From an uncultured bacterium (lineage in GTDB: Bacteria > Bacillota > Negativicutes > Veillonellales > Veillonellaceae): 54,833 nucleotides of DNA. The notes beneath the pieces are model-generated. The model ran no database searches, was not told the origin of the DNA, and worked only from the letters and a program-made list of their open reading frames with translations. Numbering within the stretch: the stretch's first letter is position 1; every line of letters starts with the position of its first letter. A program made the position numbers and the translations under genes. Positions 1-8,326 of this stretch are shown piece by piece. The stretch is from NCBI GenBank assembly GCA_905214495.1, contig CAJMLW010000012.1, forward strand, positions 1-54,833. Reading direction: 5' to 3'.

Positions 1-563
1 CCATCGATACTACAACCTCAACAATCGTAGCCATCGCACTATTCTTCTTCCCTAAACTAGGTATTCTGGAATGGAAATTTGCCCAATCCAACATAGATTG
101 GGGCTCCATTATCATGTTTGGTGCTGGTATCGGTCTTGGTTCCGTATTACTTAAAACGAAAGCGGCCACCTGGCTCGCTCAAGTATTTGTAAATGCCTTT
201 TCCCTTGAAACAGCAAGCGTATTCCTTTTAATCGCTATTATGGCTGCCTTCCTGATTTTAATCCACCTTGGATTTGCTTCAGCCACAGCCCTCTCCTCTG
301 CCATGATTCCTATCGTTATATCCATCGTTATGGGCCATTCCGCAGAAGGTCTCAATCCACTCGGTGTAACAATGCTTATGCAATATGCAGTTTGCTTCGG
401 TCTAGTACTACCAGTGAACTCACCACAAGGCATGGTGGCTTACGGTACAGATACATTCGATGTAAAAACATTTATGACAACAGGTATTCCTTTAACCATC
501 ATCGGTTATATAATGATGCTCATATTCGCCCTTACATACTGGCACTGGATTGGAATTGCTTAA
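1..563 (+). CDS. DASS/SLC13-type anion:Na+ symporter, C-terminal part (5' truncated by window edge)
   Basis: The reading frame is already open at base 3 (IDTTTSTIVAIALFF...) and ends at TAA 563, so only about the last 187 residues are present. It is very hydrophobic, with several membrane spans separated by short loops. The segment SAMIPIVISI followed by PVNSPQGMVAYGTDTF resembles the conserved C-terminal substrate/Na+ region of divalent-anion:sodium symporters (dicarboxylate or citrate/succinate carriers). Family-level assignment only; the substrate cannot be read. It is the only plus-strand gene in the window and converges on thrS across a shared terminator. An internal ATG at 114 is inside the open frame and is not the true start. 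Confidence 0.75.
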   Translation, partial: IDTTTSTIVAIALFFFPKLGILEWKFAQSNIDWGSIIMFGAGIGLGSVLLKTKAATWLAQVFVNAFSLETASVFLLIAIMAAFLILIHLGFASATALSSAMIPIVISIVMGHSAEGLNPLGVTMLMQYAVCFGLVLPVNSPQGMVAYGTDTFDVKTFMTTGIPLTIIGYIMMLIFALTYWHWIGIA

Positions 564-583
564 GAACTTATAAATGCATATAG

Positions 584-613
584 TAAAGGCGCGGTCTCAA
601 GACCGCGCCTTTA
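584..613. terminator. Bidirectional intrinsic terminator between anion transporter and thrS
   Basis: A 14-bp perfect inverted repeat (TAAAGGCGCGGTCT / AGACCGCGCCTTTA) with a 2-base centre sits between two converging genes. The outer A/T bases act as short A and U tracts, so it can serve both strands. Confidence 0.8.
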
Positions 614-652
614 CATTTGTAACATGTATTCTTTTGCTAGTTAAGCTAATAA

Positions 653-2563
653 TTAGTTACGTTCCTTAATTTCAATTTTAATGGAATTGAAGAATTCATC
701 GAATGGAACGGTACCCAATTCGTCGCCACCGTGTTTACGTACGTTAACGGAATTGTCTTCCATTTCTTTATCGCCAACAACAAGCATATAAGGAACTTTT
801 TCCATTTGTGCTTGGCGGATTTTGTAGCCGATTTTTTCGTTACGGTCATCTACTTCTACGCGAACGTAGTCATGACGCATTTGTTTTGCTAATTGGTTAG
901 CATATTCTACGTGTTTTTCAGAAATAGGTAAGATTTTAACTTGTACAGGCGCCATCCAAGTTGGGAATGCACCTGCATAGTGTTCAGTCAAGATACCGAT
1001 AAAACGTTCCATGGAGCCGAAGCATGCACGGTGAATCATGATAGTACGATGTTTTTGACCATCTTCACCAATATATTCTACGTTGAAGCGTTCAGGCAAG
1101 TTCATATCCAATTGGATAGTACCACATTGCCATGTACGGCCCAAGGAGTCTTCGATATGGTAGTCGAGTTTAGGGCCATAGAATGCACCGTCACCAGGGT
1201 TGATTACATAAGGAATACCTTTTGCTTCAATCGCATTGCGCAATGCTTCTGTAGCTGCTTCCCAAATTGCATCATCACCCATTGCGTTGTCTGGTTTAGT
1301 AGACAATTCCACATGGTATTTCAAACCAAATTGGCTATAGATACGGTCAAATAATTCAATGACTTTCATCAATTCAGATTGCATTTGTTCAGGCAACATG
1401 AATACGTGTGCATCGTCTTGTGTGAAAGCGCGAACGCGGAACAAGCCGTGTAGTGCACCGGACAATTCATGACGGTGAACAAGGCCAAGTTCTGCATAGC
1501 GAAGTGGCAAGTCACGATAGGAATGCATTTCGTTTTGGTAAACCAAGATACCGCCTGGGCAATTCATTGGCTTAATTGCATAGTCTTCGTCATCAATGAT
1601 TGTAGTATACATGTTTTCACGGTAATGATCCCAGTGACCAGATGTTTCCCACAAGTGTTTATTCAAAATAATTGGTGTACGGATTTCATCATATTCGAAA
1701 TCATGATGTACTTCACGCCAGAAGTTTTCCAATTCGTTGCGAAGAGCCATCCCTTTTGGTAAGAAGAATGGGAAGCCAGGACCTTCTTCTTTGATAACGA
1801 ATAAGCCAAGTTCTTTACCAAGTTTACGATGGTCGCGTTTAGCAGCTTCTTCAAGCATGTGAAGATATGCATCAAGTTCTTCTTTTTTCTCAAATGCTGT
1901 ACCGTAAATACGTTGCAACATTTTATTCTTTTCATCGCCGCGCCAGTATGCACCTGCAATGCTTTGTAATTTGAAAGCTTTCACTTTGCCAGTAGATGCA
2001 ACGTGAGGGCCTGCACAAAGGTCTGTGAAGTCGCCTTGAGTATAGCAAGAAATCACAGCATCTTCAGGAAGGTCTTCGATCAATTCTACCTTGTAATCTT
2101 CATTTTTAGATTTGAAGAACTCGATAGCTTCTTGACGAGACATTACAGATTTAGTAATAGGCAAGTTTTCTTTTACAATACGGCTCATTTCCTTTTCGAT
2201 TTTAGTCAAGTCTTCAGGAGTTAATGTATGTTCCATATCGATATCATAGTAGAAACCTTTATCGATAGCAGGACCGATAGCCAATTTTGCTTCTGGCCAT
2301 AAGCGTTTAACTGCTTGTGCCATAACATGAGAAGCTGTATGGCGTAATGTGTGTTTACCACCATCTTCTTCAAATGTTAAAAATGCTACTTCAGAACCAT
2401 CTACAAGTTCTTCACGAAGGTCTGTTAATTCTCCATTTACATTGGCTGCTAACACTTTTTTAGCCAAACTATTAGACAATTTTTTTACTGCTTCCCCAAG
2501 AGTAGTGCCAGCAGCGTATTCCTTTGCACTACCATCAGGTAAAATAATTTTTACATCTGCCAT
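653..2563 (-). CDS. thrS: Threonine--tRNA ligase
   Basis: Class II aminoacyl-tRNA synthetase that charges tRNA-Thr in the cytoplasm. Domains in order: N-terminal TGS (MADVKIILPDGSAKEY, about residues 1-62), the SAD editing domain with HTASH and a later CAGPH, the catalytic core with the zinc cysteine in MNCPGG and zinc histidines (LVHRHE region and IMIHRACFGS), then the C-terminal anticodon-binding domain (MAPVQVKILPIS to the end). At 636 aa it is full length. I chose ATG at 2563 because a GGAGG lies just upstream; the longer frame starting at TTG 2578 would put that GGAGG inside the coding sequence. Expression is controlled by the T-box leader immediately upstream. Confidence 0.97.
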   Translation of the reverse strand: MADVKIILPDGSAKEYAAGTTLGEAVKKLSNSLAKKVLAANVNGELTDLREELVDGSEVAFLTFEEDGGKHTLRHTASHVMAQAVKRLWPEAKLAIGPAIDKGFYYDIDMEHTLTPEDLTKIEKEMSRIVKENLPITKSVMSRQEAIEFFKSKNEDYKVELIEDLPEDAVISCYTQGDFTDLCAGPHVASTGKVKAFKLQSIAGAYWRGDEKNKMLQRIYGTAFEKKEELDAYLHMLEEAAKRDHRKLGKELGLFVIKEEGPGFPFFLPKGMALRNELENFWREVHHDFEYDEIRTPIILNKHLWETSGHWDHYRENMYTTIIDDEDYAIKPMNCPGGILVYQNEMHSYRDLPLRYAELGLVHRHELSGALHGLFRVRAFTQDDAHVFMLPEQMQSELMKVIELFDRIYSQFGLKYHVELSTKPDNAMGDDAIWEAATEALRNAIEAKGIPYVINPGDGAFYGPKLDYHIEDSLGRTWQCGTIQLDMNLPERFNVEYIGEDGQKHRTIMIHRACFGSMERFIGILTEHYAGAFPTWMAPVQVKILPISEKHVEYANQLAKQMRHDYVRVEVDDRNEKIGYKIRQAQMEKVPYMLVVGDKEMEDNSVNVRKHGGDELGTVPFDEFFNSIKIEIKERN

Positions 2564-2602
2564 TTTAATTTCCTCCAATTTATGAACTAGGATAGATTGG
2601 AT

Positions 2603-2867
2603 TTTGGTAATAAAAAAAGACCCTCTATCCCTACCAACAAGGGACGAAGATCATTCGCGGTTCCACCCTAGTTAATTCACCGCATCACAAGGATACAGTT
2701 CATTCACTTCATTAAGCCCGATAACGGTGGCTGCCGTATTTGCCTACTGTAAGTTCGACAAATCAGTTTAAAGGGGGTAACTCAAATATATGTGTAAGGC
2801 ATTTCCAGCATCTGCCTCTCTCTGGTACACAGGGATATAAGAATCATGTCCTTTGCATCACTTTTAC
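2603..2867 (-). promoter_or_regulatory. T-box riboswitch leader of thrS
   Basis: The minus strand carries the canonical T-box sequence AGGGTGGAACCGCG at 2669-2656. It is followed by CGTCCCT, which can pair with AGGG to form the antiterminator. The competing terminator hairpin (TCCCT-loop-AGGGA, then GAGGGTC and seven T) lies at about 2613-2645. Stem I shows the usual AGAGAG and GCTG elements near 2808-2823. An ACC (Thr codon) at 2778-2776 is a possible specifier. Family knowledge: uncharged tRNA-Thr binding favours readthrough. The T-box motif is certain; the exact specifier pairing is inferred. Confidence 0.93.
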
Positions 2868-2873
2868 TAAAAT

Positions 2874-2902
2874 ATCTTATCATAGGTCCTAAAAAATTTC
2901 AA
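2874..2902 (-). promoter_or_regulatory. Sigma-A promoter of thrS leader
   Basis: On the minus strand TTGAAA (2902-2897) and TAAGAT (2879-2874) are separated by 17 bp. Transcription would begin near 2867, just ahead of the T-box stem I. Confidence 0.6.
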
Positions 2903-2925
2903 CCATATAAGTACCTCCTAAAAAA

Positions 2926-3000
2926 TAGTACAGGCCTGTTCTATTTCTAAATATGCTCTATTAACATATCCCTCAAATTAGTACAGGCCTGTAGTATTTC
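2926..3000. repeat. Two direct copies of a palindromic element (ACAGGCCTGT) upstream of thrS promoter
   Basis: The 22-base unit TAGTACAGGCCTGTnnTATTTC occurs at 2926-2947 and again at 2979-3000. Each copy contains the perfect 10-bp palindrome ACAGGCCTGT (2930-2939 and 2983-2992). The offset is exactly 53 bp, close to five helical turns. The pair lies between the thrS -35 and the stop of the exported-protein gene. Arrangement and position suggest a twin binding site for a dimeric regulator; this is inference. Confidence 0.6.
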
Positions 3001-3010
3001 CAAGAACTAG

Positions 3011-4003
3011 TTACTTACGTTCAAAGTGCGCAGATAGCATGGATCCAATTACTTTTTCAATTTTAGAATTTGTAATGTCTGGGCCCTTGAATAGGATCAA
3101 CATTACATCATCAGAATTGTCTTGTTTAGATACCATCAAAACACCGCTACCACGAGCGCCATTATCGTCGTAATCTTTTGCAACGATAATCATGTTGAGG
3201 TAATGGTCTTTCATGTATGTGTAAACTTTACTTTGTTTAGCGGAATTACCGATGCTGCTCGCCATACCCATAGCACGGTTAAATACGATAGCATTCGCAT
3301 TGTGCGGGTTGTTGCGAAGTTGTTGTTTTTCTTCATCGTTTAATGGTAATAGATTAACCATCATGGATTCGCCCATGCGACCACGAAGCATGGCTGGCAT
3401 TGTTTCACGAACATCTGCAGGAATGTCGTTGCTAGGATTTAGCTTCAAATCCTTAGGCACGGTCATGTACAATGTACCCTTGCTATTTTGGCCTTGTACG
3501 GTTTTACTATTGTCGATAGCGCCCATTGTAAAAGTATCTTTAATAATTTCCATTTGTACACCCAATGGTTTTTCAGGTACACCGCGGCTAGCCACTTGAA
3601 TATCACCAGATTTAGTTTTCTTAATGGTTTCCACAGACCAAGTTGCACCTGGTTTGCCTTCATCGCTAGGAGCAGTCAACGCAGCAGGCACGTCTTTGGC
3701 ACCTGTAAATACATAGGTTTGTGCTGGCACAATTGTATCAGGCGCACCGGACTTGTTGAATACGGCACCATATAATACATTTGGTACAACAGTAGAACCT
3801 ATTTTCAAATTATTGTTTTCTTGGCTTTCAACATCAAAGTTAATATTGCCAGCAAATGTTACATCTGGATTATGATTAATCACAACAACCGTACCTGGTT
3901 GTGGAATCATGACAGGACCATTTGGCGCTGCAAAAGCAGCTGTTGCCATAGAAGCACCAAGTGCTGTTAAGACTAATGCGCGTTTTAATACATTACATTT
4001 CAT
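3011..4003 (-). CDS. Exported protein of unknown function
   Basis: I do not recognise a family. The 330-aa product starts with a clear Sec signal peptide (MKCNVLKRALVLTALGASMATAAFA, cleavage likely after AFA near residue 26), and the mature part has no cysteine. The sequence is rich in Asn, Asp, Pro and Lys, has no further membrane segments, and ends in a mixed alpha/beta-looking stretch (SGVLMVSKQDNSDDVMLILFKGPDITNSKIEKVIGSM). ATG 4003 is preceded by AGGAGA at good spacing. It lies 46 bp after the DUF4911-like gene in the same direction, so it may be the last gene of the mltG-trmR-trhP unit or have its own promoter. Periplasmic or surface location is inferred. Confidence 0.8.
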   Translation of the reverse strand: MKCNVLKRALVLTALGASMATAAFAAPNGPVMIPQPGTVVVINHNPDVTFAGNINFDVESQENNNLKIGSTVVPNVLYGAVFNKSGAPDTIVPAQTYVFTGAKDVPAALTAPSDEGKPGATWSVETIKKTKSGDIQVASRGVPEKPLGVQMEIIKDTFTMGAIDNSKTVQGQNSKGTLYMTVPKDLKLNPSNDIPADVRETMPAMLRGRMGESMMVNLLPLNDEEKQQLRNNPHNANAIVFNRAMGMASSIGNSAKQSKVYTYMKDHYLNMIIVAKDYDDNGARGSGVLMVSKQDNSDDVMLILFKGPDITNSKIEKVIGSMLSAHFERK

Positions 4004-4049
4004 TATTATTCTCCTATATTTGGATAATTCTCTAATCGATGTTATTGAA

Positions 4050-4394
4050 CTATATTTCTAAGGTAACCTCTGGCAAGCGCGATAGGATTTCGCTGGCTAG
4101 ACTGCGCGTATCCGGTGTACACCGTACCATGCAGCGCCCCGACGTGTCTAGGCTAGTCATAACACCTACGTATTCATAGCCTTCTAAGATGCGATTAACA
4201 TAATTTGTATGTTTTGGATCTATGTGAAAGTACAAATATCCTTCCTCCCCTGTGCCACTATACGAAGGCGGTTCAGGAAAGCCTGACAGTGAACGAGACG
4301 GCATCAATGGTTCTTGATTATCGCGTAATGGTATCGTCTCATCAGGTGTCATTTCATCATGTACAGACATTGCAATAGTATTTTCATCTACCAT
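4050..4394 (-). CDS. DUF4911-like small protein
   Basis: 114 aa. The first ~48 residues are polar, Pro/Glu-rich and probably disordered. The C-terminal ~65 residues (GYLYFHIDPKHTNYVNRILEGYEYVGVMTSLDT...RCTPDT..LASEILSRLP) resemble the DUF4911 family as I recall it; no search was possible. The start codon lies 1 base after the stop of the U32-type gene, so translation is probably coupled. The constant association with a U32/TrhP-type gene suggests an accessory role in tRNA hydroxylation, which is inference only. Confidence 0.65.
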   Translation of the reverse strand: MVDENTIAMSVHDEMTPDETIPLRDNQEPLMPSRSLSGFPEPPSYSGTGEEGYLYFHIDPKHTNYVNRILEGYEYVGVMTSLDTSGRCMVRCTPDTRSLASEILSRLPEVTLEI

Positions 4395-4395
4395 G

Positions 4396-5637
4396 TTACT
4401 CTGCTTTCACCTTGCACTCGCGGCGCATCATGGAATATGGTTCCAATTTTGTATCCATATACAAACGAACCTTCATTTGCGCATGAGGTGCTACGTCGAT
4501 AGGATTACCATCTTCGTCTGTCATTTTTTCGATAACAGCCTCTACGAGTTCACCCTTAGGTTGGCAAAATTCAACCTTATCCCCTACTTTGAAATTATTG
4601 CGTTGTTCAAGGTCCACATATTTTTCTTCATCGTTATAGCCAAGCACTAAACCGATGAAATCATGGGTTTGAGTATTTGTAGATTTCCCGTAGTTTTGTG
4701 CGCTTTCATCAGGGCGACCATTCGCAAAGCCATCGGTGTAAGGACGATGGGAAATTTTTTCTAATTCAGCAATCCATTCAGGACGAACGTACCAGTTTTC
4801 ACGTTCCTTCAAATAGGTGTCAATAGCCGTGCGGTATACCTTAGCTACCGTTGCACAATAGTGAACGGATTTCATGCGACCTTCAATTTTAAGGCTATCG
4901 ATGCCTGCTTCATACAATTCTGGAATGCGATGAATGAGGCATAAATCCTTGGAGTTAAAGATGTATGTGCCATGTTCATCTTCTTCGATTGGGTAATATT
5001 CGCCAGGGCGATTGGATTCTACAATACTATATTTCCAACGGCAAGATTGAGAGCATTGACCGCGGTTAGCATCGCGTGTACCTGTCATGTAGTTTGACAA
5101 TAAGCAACGTCCAGAATAAGAAATACACATGGAGCCATGTACGAAGGATTCGATTTCGATATCTACATGCTCCTTCATCTCTTTAAGATCTGCTACAGAT
5201 ACTTCGCGAGCTGCTACAACGCGAGCCGCACCAAGTTCCTTCCACATTTGCACAGTATGCCAGTTCGTCGTGGATGCTTGTGTACTTACATGAAGTTCAA
5301 GGCCTGGTGCTACCCGTTTAGCCAAGCTAAAGATACCCATATCGGCAACGATGATTGCATCGACACCGATACTTTCAAGAAATCTCAAATAGTCCTCAAG
5401 GCCTTCAAAATCCTCATTGTGAGGAATGATGTTACATGTAACATGGATTTTCTTGCCATGAGCATGTACAAATTCTACAGCCTCCTTTAATTCCTCATCG
5501 GAGAAATTAGAGTTACCTGCTCGCAAGCCAAAGCGTTTGCCTGCACAATATACGGCATCCGCACCATAGCGAATGGCCATTTTTAATTTGTCCATATTAC
5601 CTGCTGGACAAAGCAATTCCATAAAATGATCTGCCAT
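4396..5637 (-). CDS. trhP: U32-family tRNA hydroxylation protein TrhP-like
   Basis: 413 aa, peptidase-U32 fold. The N-terminal MELLCPAGNMDKLKMAIRYGADAVYCAG is the family hallmark, followed by the signature FVHGSMCISYSGRCLLSNYMTGTRD and the cysteine cluster NRGQCSQSCRWKY (Fe-S ligands in this family). Known: TrhP proteins (YrrN/YrrO, YegQ) make 5-hydroxyuridine at wobble U34 using prephenate. The adjacent methyltransferase and synteny with B. subtilis yrrM-yrrN-yrrO support this role over a protease role. ATG 5637 overlaps the trmR stop by one base (TAATG); the upstream GTG at 5658 would bury the AAAGGA. Only one U32 copy is present here, versus two in B. subtilis. Confidence 0.85.
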   Translation of the reverse strand: MADHFMELLCPAGNMDKLKMAIRYGADAVYCAGKRFGLRAGNSNFSDEELKEAVEFVHAHGKKIHVTCNIIPHNEDFEGLEDYLRFLESIGVDAIIVADMGIFSLAKRVAPGLELHVSTQASTTNWHTVQMWKELGAARVVAAREVSVADLKEMKEHVDIEIESFVHGSMCISYSGRCLLSNYMTGTRDANRGQCSQSCRWKYSIVESNRPGEYYPIEEDEHGTYIFNSKDLCLIHRIPELYEAGIDSLKIEGRMKSVHYCATVAKVYRTAIDTYLKERENWYVRPEWIAELEKISHRPYTDGFANGRPDESAQNYGKSTNTQTHDFIGLVLGYNDEEKYVDLEQRNNFKVGDKVEFCQPKGELVEAVIEKMTDEDGNPIDVAPHAQMKVRLYMDTKLEPYSMMRRECKVKAE

Positions 5638-6242
5638 TATTTGTTGTGTCCTTTCCACACACTTACACTCATGCCATCCCCCATTGGGTAAATGGTGGTG
5701 TTAAATAATTCTTTATTTTCTACATATGCTAAATACGCTTGTAATCGCTTAACAATAGTTTTGAATCGATGTGGAGCCTCTTTATCGCCACGTACATAGC
5801 CTCTAAAGAGAACATTATCGGCGAGGATGACGCCCCCTTCTTTCACATGAGGCAATATGACCTCTAGCTGATTAAGATATTGCCCCTTAGGGCCATCAAG
5901 AAATACGAGATCATATTCACCTTTGATTTGCGTTAATACGTCCTTCGCATCACCTTTAATCAATGTAATTTGATCCTTGTATGCCGATTGACCGATATAA
6001 TATTTAGCCATTTCGTGGCGCACTTCATCGAGTTCAATAGATGTTATCCGTCCACCCCGTTCAATAAGAGGTGCCATCAGTAATGTAGAGTAACCAATGG
6101 CGGTGCCCACCTCTAGCACAGAGGTGGGCCGGTATAATCCAATCAATTCTTCAAATAAATGCACCTCAGATTCCCGAAGGATTGGTACATTATTAATCAT
6201 CGCGTAAATACGCTGCTCATTTAATATCTCATTTAATTCCAT
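5637..6242 (-). CDS. trmR: tRNA 5-hydroxyuridine methyltransferase (O-methyltransferase family)
   Basis: 201-aa class I SAM-dependent O-methyltransferase. The SAM motif is VLEVGTAIGYSTLLMA (about residues 42-57), the second acidic motif is ITSIELD, and FLDGPKGQY and ILADNVLFRG match the metal-dependent COMT/TrmR fold. It follows mltG and overlaps trhP, exactly as yrrM sits between yrrL (mltG) and yrrN in B. subtilis, where TrmR methylates ho5U34 to mo5U34. Function by homology and context. Confidence 0.85.
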   Translation of the reverse strand: MELNEILNEQRIYAMINNVPILRESEVHLFEELIGLYRPTSVLEVGTAIGYSTLLMAPLIERGGRITSIELDEVRHEMAKYYIGQSAYKDQITLIKGDAKDVLTQIKGEYDLVFLDGPKGQYLNQLEVILPHVKEGGVILADNVLFRGYVRGDKEAPHRFKTIVKRLQAYLAYVENKELFNTTIYPMGDGMSVSVWKGHNK

Positions 6243-6362
6243 AAAATGTATTATAAATTCCCGCTATATATTTGACTATGAAAGTAATCATATGCGCACA
6301 AGGTATGTGCGTATATGACATGCTAATACAATATAATAGTTTACAGTATCTAAATACGCTGA

Positions 6363-7775
6363 TTATCTATCAACGCCGCCTTGATTATTACCAGAAGCAG
6401 GTACCGTTTGTGTACTAGGTCTGATCACACGAGGTTCTTCCGCTGCTGGCGCCGATTGGACTGGTGCTGATTGCTGTGGAATTACTTGTTGCATGCTTTC
6501 TGGTATTTGGCTAGGCGATGATGTTGTAGCCGGTTGTTCAGTCGCCGCTGGTGCTGCTGGCGCTGGCGTTACTTGAGTTGCTGCAGGTACAGTTGTCGGT
6601 GTATATGTATATGATGGTTCTACATCTACATATTGAGAATCCGCTGCTACAGCCTCTGCAGAGCTATAGTTATAATCAGGTTCGGATGTAGCCGCCACGT
6701 CATAGTTAGGACCAGCTTGTGCCAATGCAGGAGCCTGACCTTGATTAGAAGAGCCTGCACTCGCTTGTTCAGCACCATAAATTTTTTCAACCTCAGCCAA
6801 ATGTTCAGCATAGGTTTTGGAAAAATGATTATGACCATCTTTATCTGCTACAAAGTATAGATAATCTGTATCTTCAGAATGAAGTACCGCATCTAACGCC
6901 TTTTTACCAGGGTTCGCAATTGGTCCTGGTGGTAATCCTTTACTTACATATGTATTGTAAGGACTTTGTAACTGCGTATCTCCAATCGTTACATTTTCCT
7001 TTGCATAACCAAGAACATAAGAAATGGTTGCATCAGATTGCAATGGAATACCATGTGCTAAGCGTTTCTTAAATACACCCGCAATAGTTGGGCGATCCGC
7101 ATCATATAATGATTCACGTTCAACGATGGATGCTAAGGTTACAAAATCATGAATACTCATGTGTTGTGCTTGAATTTGCTTTTTAACAGCTGGTGTTAAA
7201 TAGCGATTCATTTGCTCAGACATCATCAAAATGACATCCTTTGGCGTAGCACCAACTGGCACTTCATAAGTACTTGGGAATAAGAAACCCTCTACAGGAT
7301 ACGTAGTCGGTCTTGTGCCCTTCATATATGGATATGGAACAAATGTTTTTGCCTCTGCCAGAAAATCAGAAGCTTTCATAATTTGAGCTTTTTCAAGAGC
7401 AATGGCGATATCCCCTACGGTATATCCTTCAGGAATCGTTAATTTAATGGACTCAACGTGGCCCTCTTGTAATAAGTTAATTAATTCATGGACCGATACC
7501 TTATTTGGAATCTGGTAGTGACCAGATTGTAGTTTTGAACCGGTTCCACTAAGAGCTAACCATAATTTAAACACCTGTGTAGACCGAATTAGTCCATGTT
7601 CATAGAGCATATCGGCAATTTCTGTTCCTGTTGCATCCTTGCCTATTACGAGGACTTGAGATCCTCCGTCATCGTTAAAGGTATTGGGTACAAAATAGGA
7701 TGCACCTAATGCACCACCACCTAAAATAGCAAGGCTAAGAACACCTACGGAAACATATTTTAAGGCTTTTCTCAT
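6363..7775 (-). CDS. mltG: Endolytic murein transglycosylase MltG with long C-terminal tail
   Basis: 470 aa. One N-terminal membrane anchor (residues 7-27) is followed by the LysM-like subdomain and the YceG catalytic domain. The catalytic glutamate is E219 in LASIVERES, with YNTY and GLPPGPIANPG close by. Known role: cleaves nascent glycan strands near the membrane, setting their length. The conserved domain ends near residue 335; the last ~135 residues are Ala/Pro/Gln/Thr/Ser-rich low complexity with Tyr clusters, absent from typical 330-350-aa homologues. It has its own promoter after the DUF1292 terminator. Confidence 0.93.
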   Translation of the reverse strand: MRKALKYVSVGVLSLAILGGGALGASYFVPNTFNDDGGSQVLVIGKDATGTEIADMLYEHGLIRSTQVFKLWLALSGTGSKLQSGHYQIPNKVSVHELINLLQEGHVESIKLTIPEGYTVGDIAIALEKAQIMKASDFLAEAKTFVPYPYMKGTRPTTYPVEGFLFPSTYEVPVGATPKDVILMMSEQMNRYLTPAVKKQIQAQHMSIHDFVTLASIVERESLYDADRPTIAGVFKKRLAHGIPLQSDATISYVLGYAKENVTIGDTQLQSPYNTYVSKGLPPGPIANPGKKALDAVLHSEDTDYLYFVADKDGHNHFSKTYAEHLAEVEKIYGAEQASAGSSNQGQAPALAQAGPNYDVAATSEPDYNYSSAEAVAADSQYVDVEPSYTYTPTTVPAATQVTPAPAAPAATEQPATTSSPSQIPESMQQVIPQQSAPVQSAPAAEEPRVIRPSTQTVPASGNNQGGVDR

Positions 7776-7816
7776 GGATGAGTTCCTTTCTATTGCAAAC
7801 CATTGTATATCATCTT

Positions 7817-7825
7817 ATTATACCA
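7817..7825 (-). promoter_or_regulatory. Extended -10 promoter element ahead of mltG
   Basis: TGGTATAAT on the minus strand, 42 bp upstream of the mltG ATG. No good -35 is seen; the TGn extension probably compensates. Confidence 0.5.
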
Positions 7826-7914
7826 TATTAAAGGCTTTCGATGTATCTATTCTTTTATATTATCTATCATACAAAATAACCATGAGTCAATTAGTACACA
7901 AGAGATTACAATTA

Positions 7915-7953
7915 CAAAAAAGACCCTAGTATAACAACCGTTATACTAGAGTC
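7915..7953 (-). terminator. Intrinsic terminator after DUF1292 gene
   Basis: A 14-bp stem (GACTCTAGTATAAC / GTTATACTAGGGTC, one G-T pair) with a 4-base loop is followed on the minus strand by a run of T. It separates alaS-ireB-ruvX-DUF1292 from mltG. Confidence 0.85.
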
Positions 7954-7969
7954 TTTGAGGGCTTAGAAA

Positions 7970-8260
7970 TTACTCTTCTTCACCCATTGCTTCGTACATA
8001 TTTACCAATACTTCGAAGTTTTCATCATCTTCATCTAATGGAACGTATTCTTCTACGCCTTCATCGTTTGTTTCAATGCGAGCCAAAATCATATATGTAT
8101 CATCTTGACCTTCATGATCTTCATCTTGTACATGAACAAGTACAGCGTATTCTTGACCTTCATGGTTCAAGATTACATCTTCTGTAAAATATTGTTTGTT
8201 ACCATCTTCATCTTCAAATTCGAGATAGAAAATTTCACCTTCGTAATTTTGATCAACCAT
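7970..8260 (-). CDS. DUF1292 family protein (YrzB-like)
   Basis: A 96-aa, very acidic small protein (about one third Asp/Glu). The pattern FEDEDGNKQYFTEDVILNHEGQEYAVL matches the DUF1292 family, which in Bacillus follows yrrK. No catalytic motif or membrane segment. Good ribosome site (AGGAGGGA) before ATG 8260. Function unknown; it is always beside ruvX and ireB in Firmicutes. Confidence 0.85.
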   Translation of the reverse strand: MVDQNYEGEIFYLEFEDEDGNKQYFTEDVILNHEGQEYAVLVHVQDEDHEGQDDTYMILARIETNDEGVEEYVPLDEDDENFEVLVNMYEAMGEEE

Positions 8261-8326
8261 GGGTATTCCCTCCTTTATTATGTATATAAGAACCTCTATG
8301 ATATTCGCATTAGATATCTATGCGAA

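Noticed and set aside
2889..2906. Mini-ORF MVEIF with a perfect AGGAGG upstream of thrS, a possible leader peptide
   Set aside because: It overlaps the predicted thrS promoter, so it would not be in the leader transcript.
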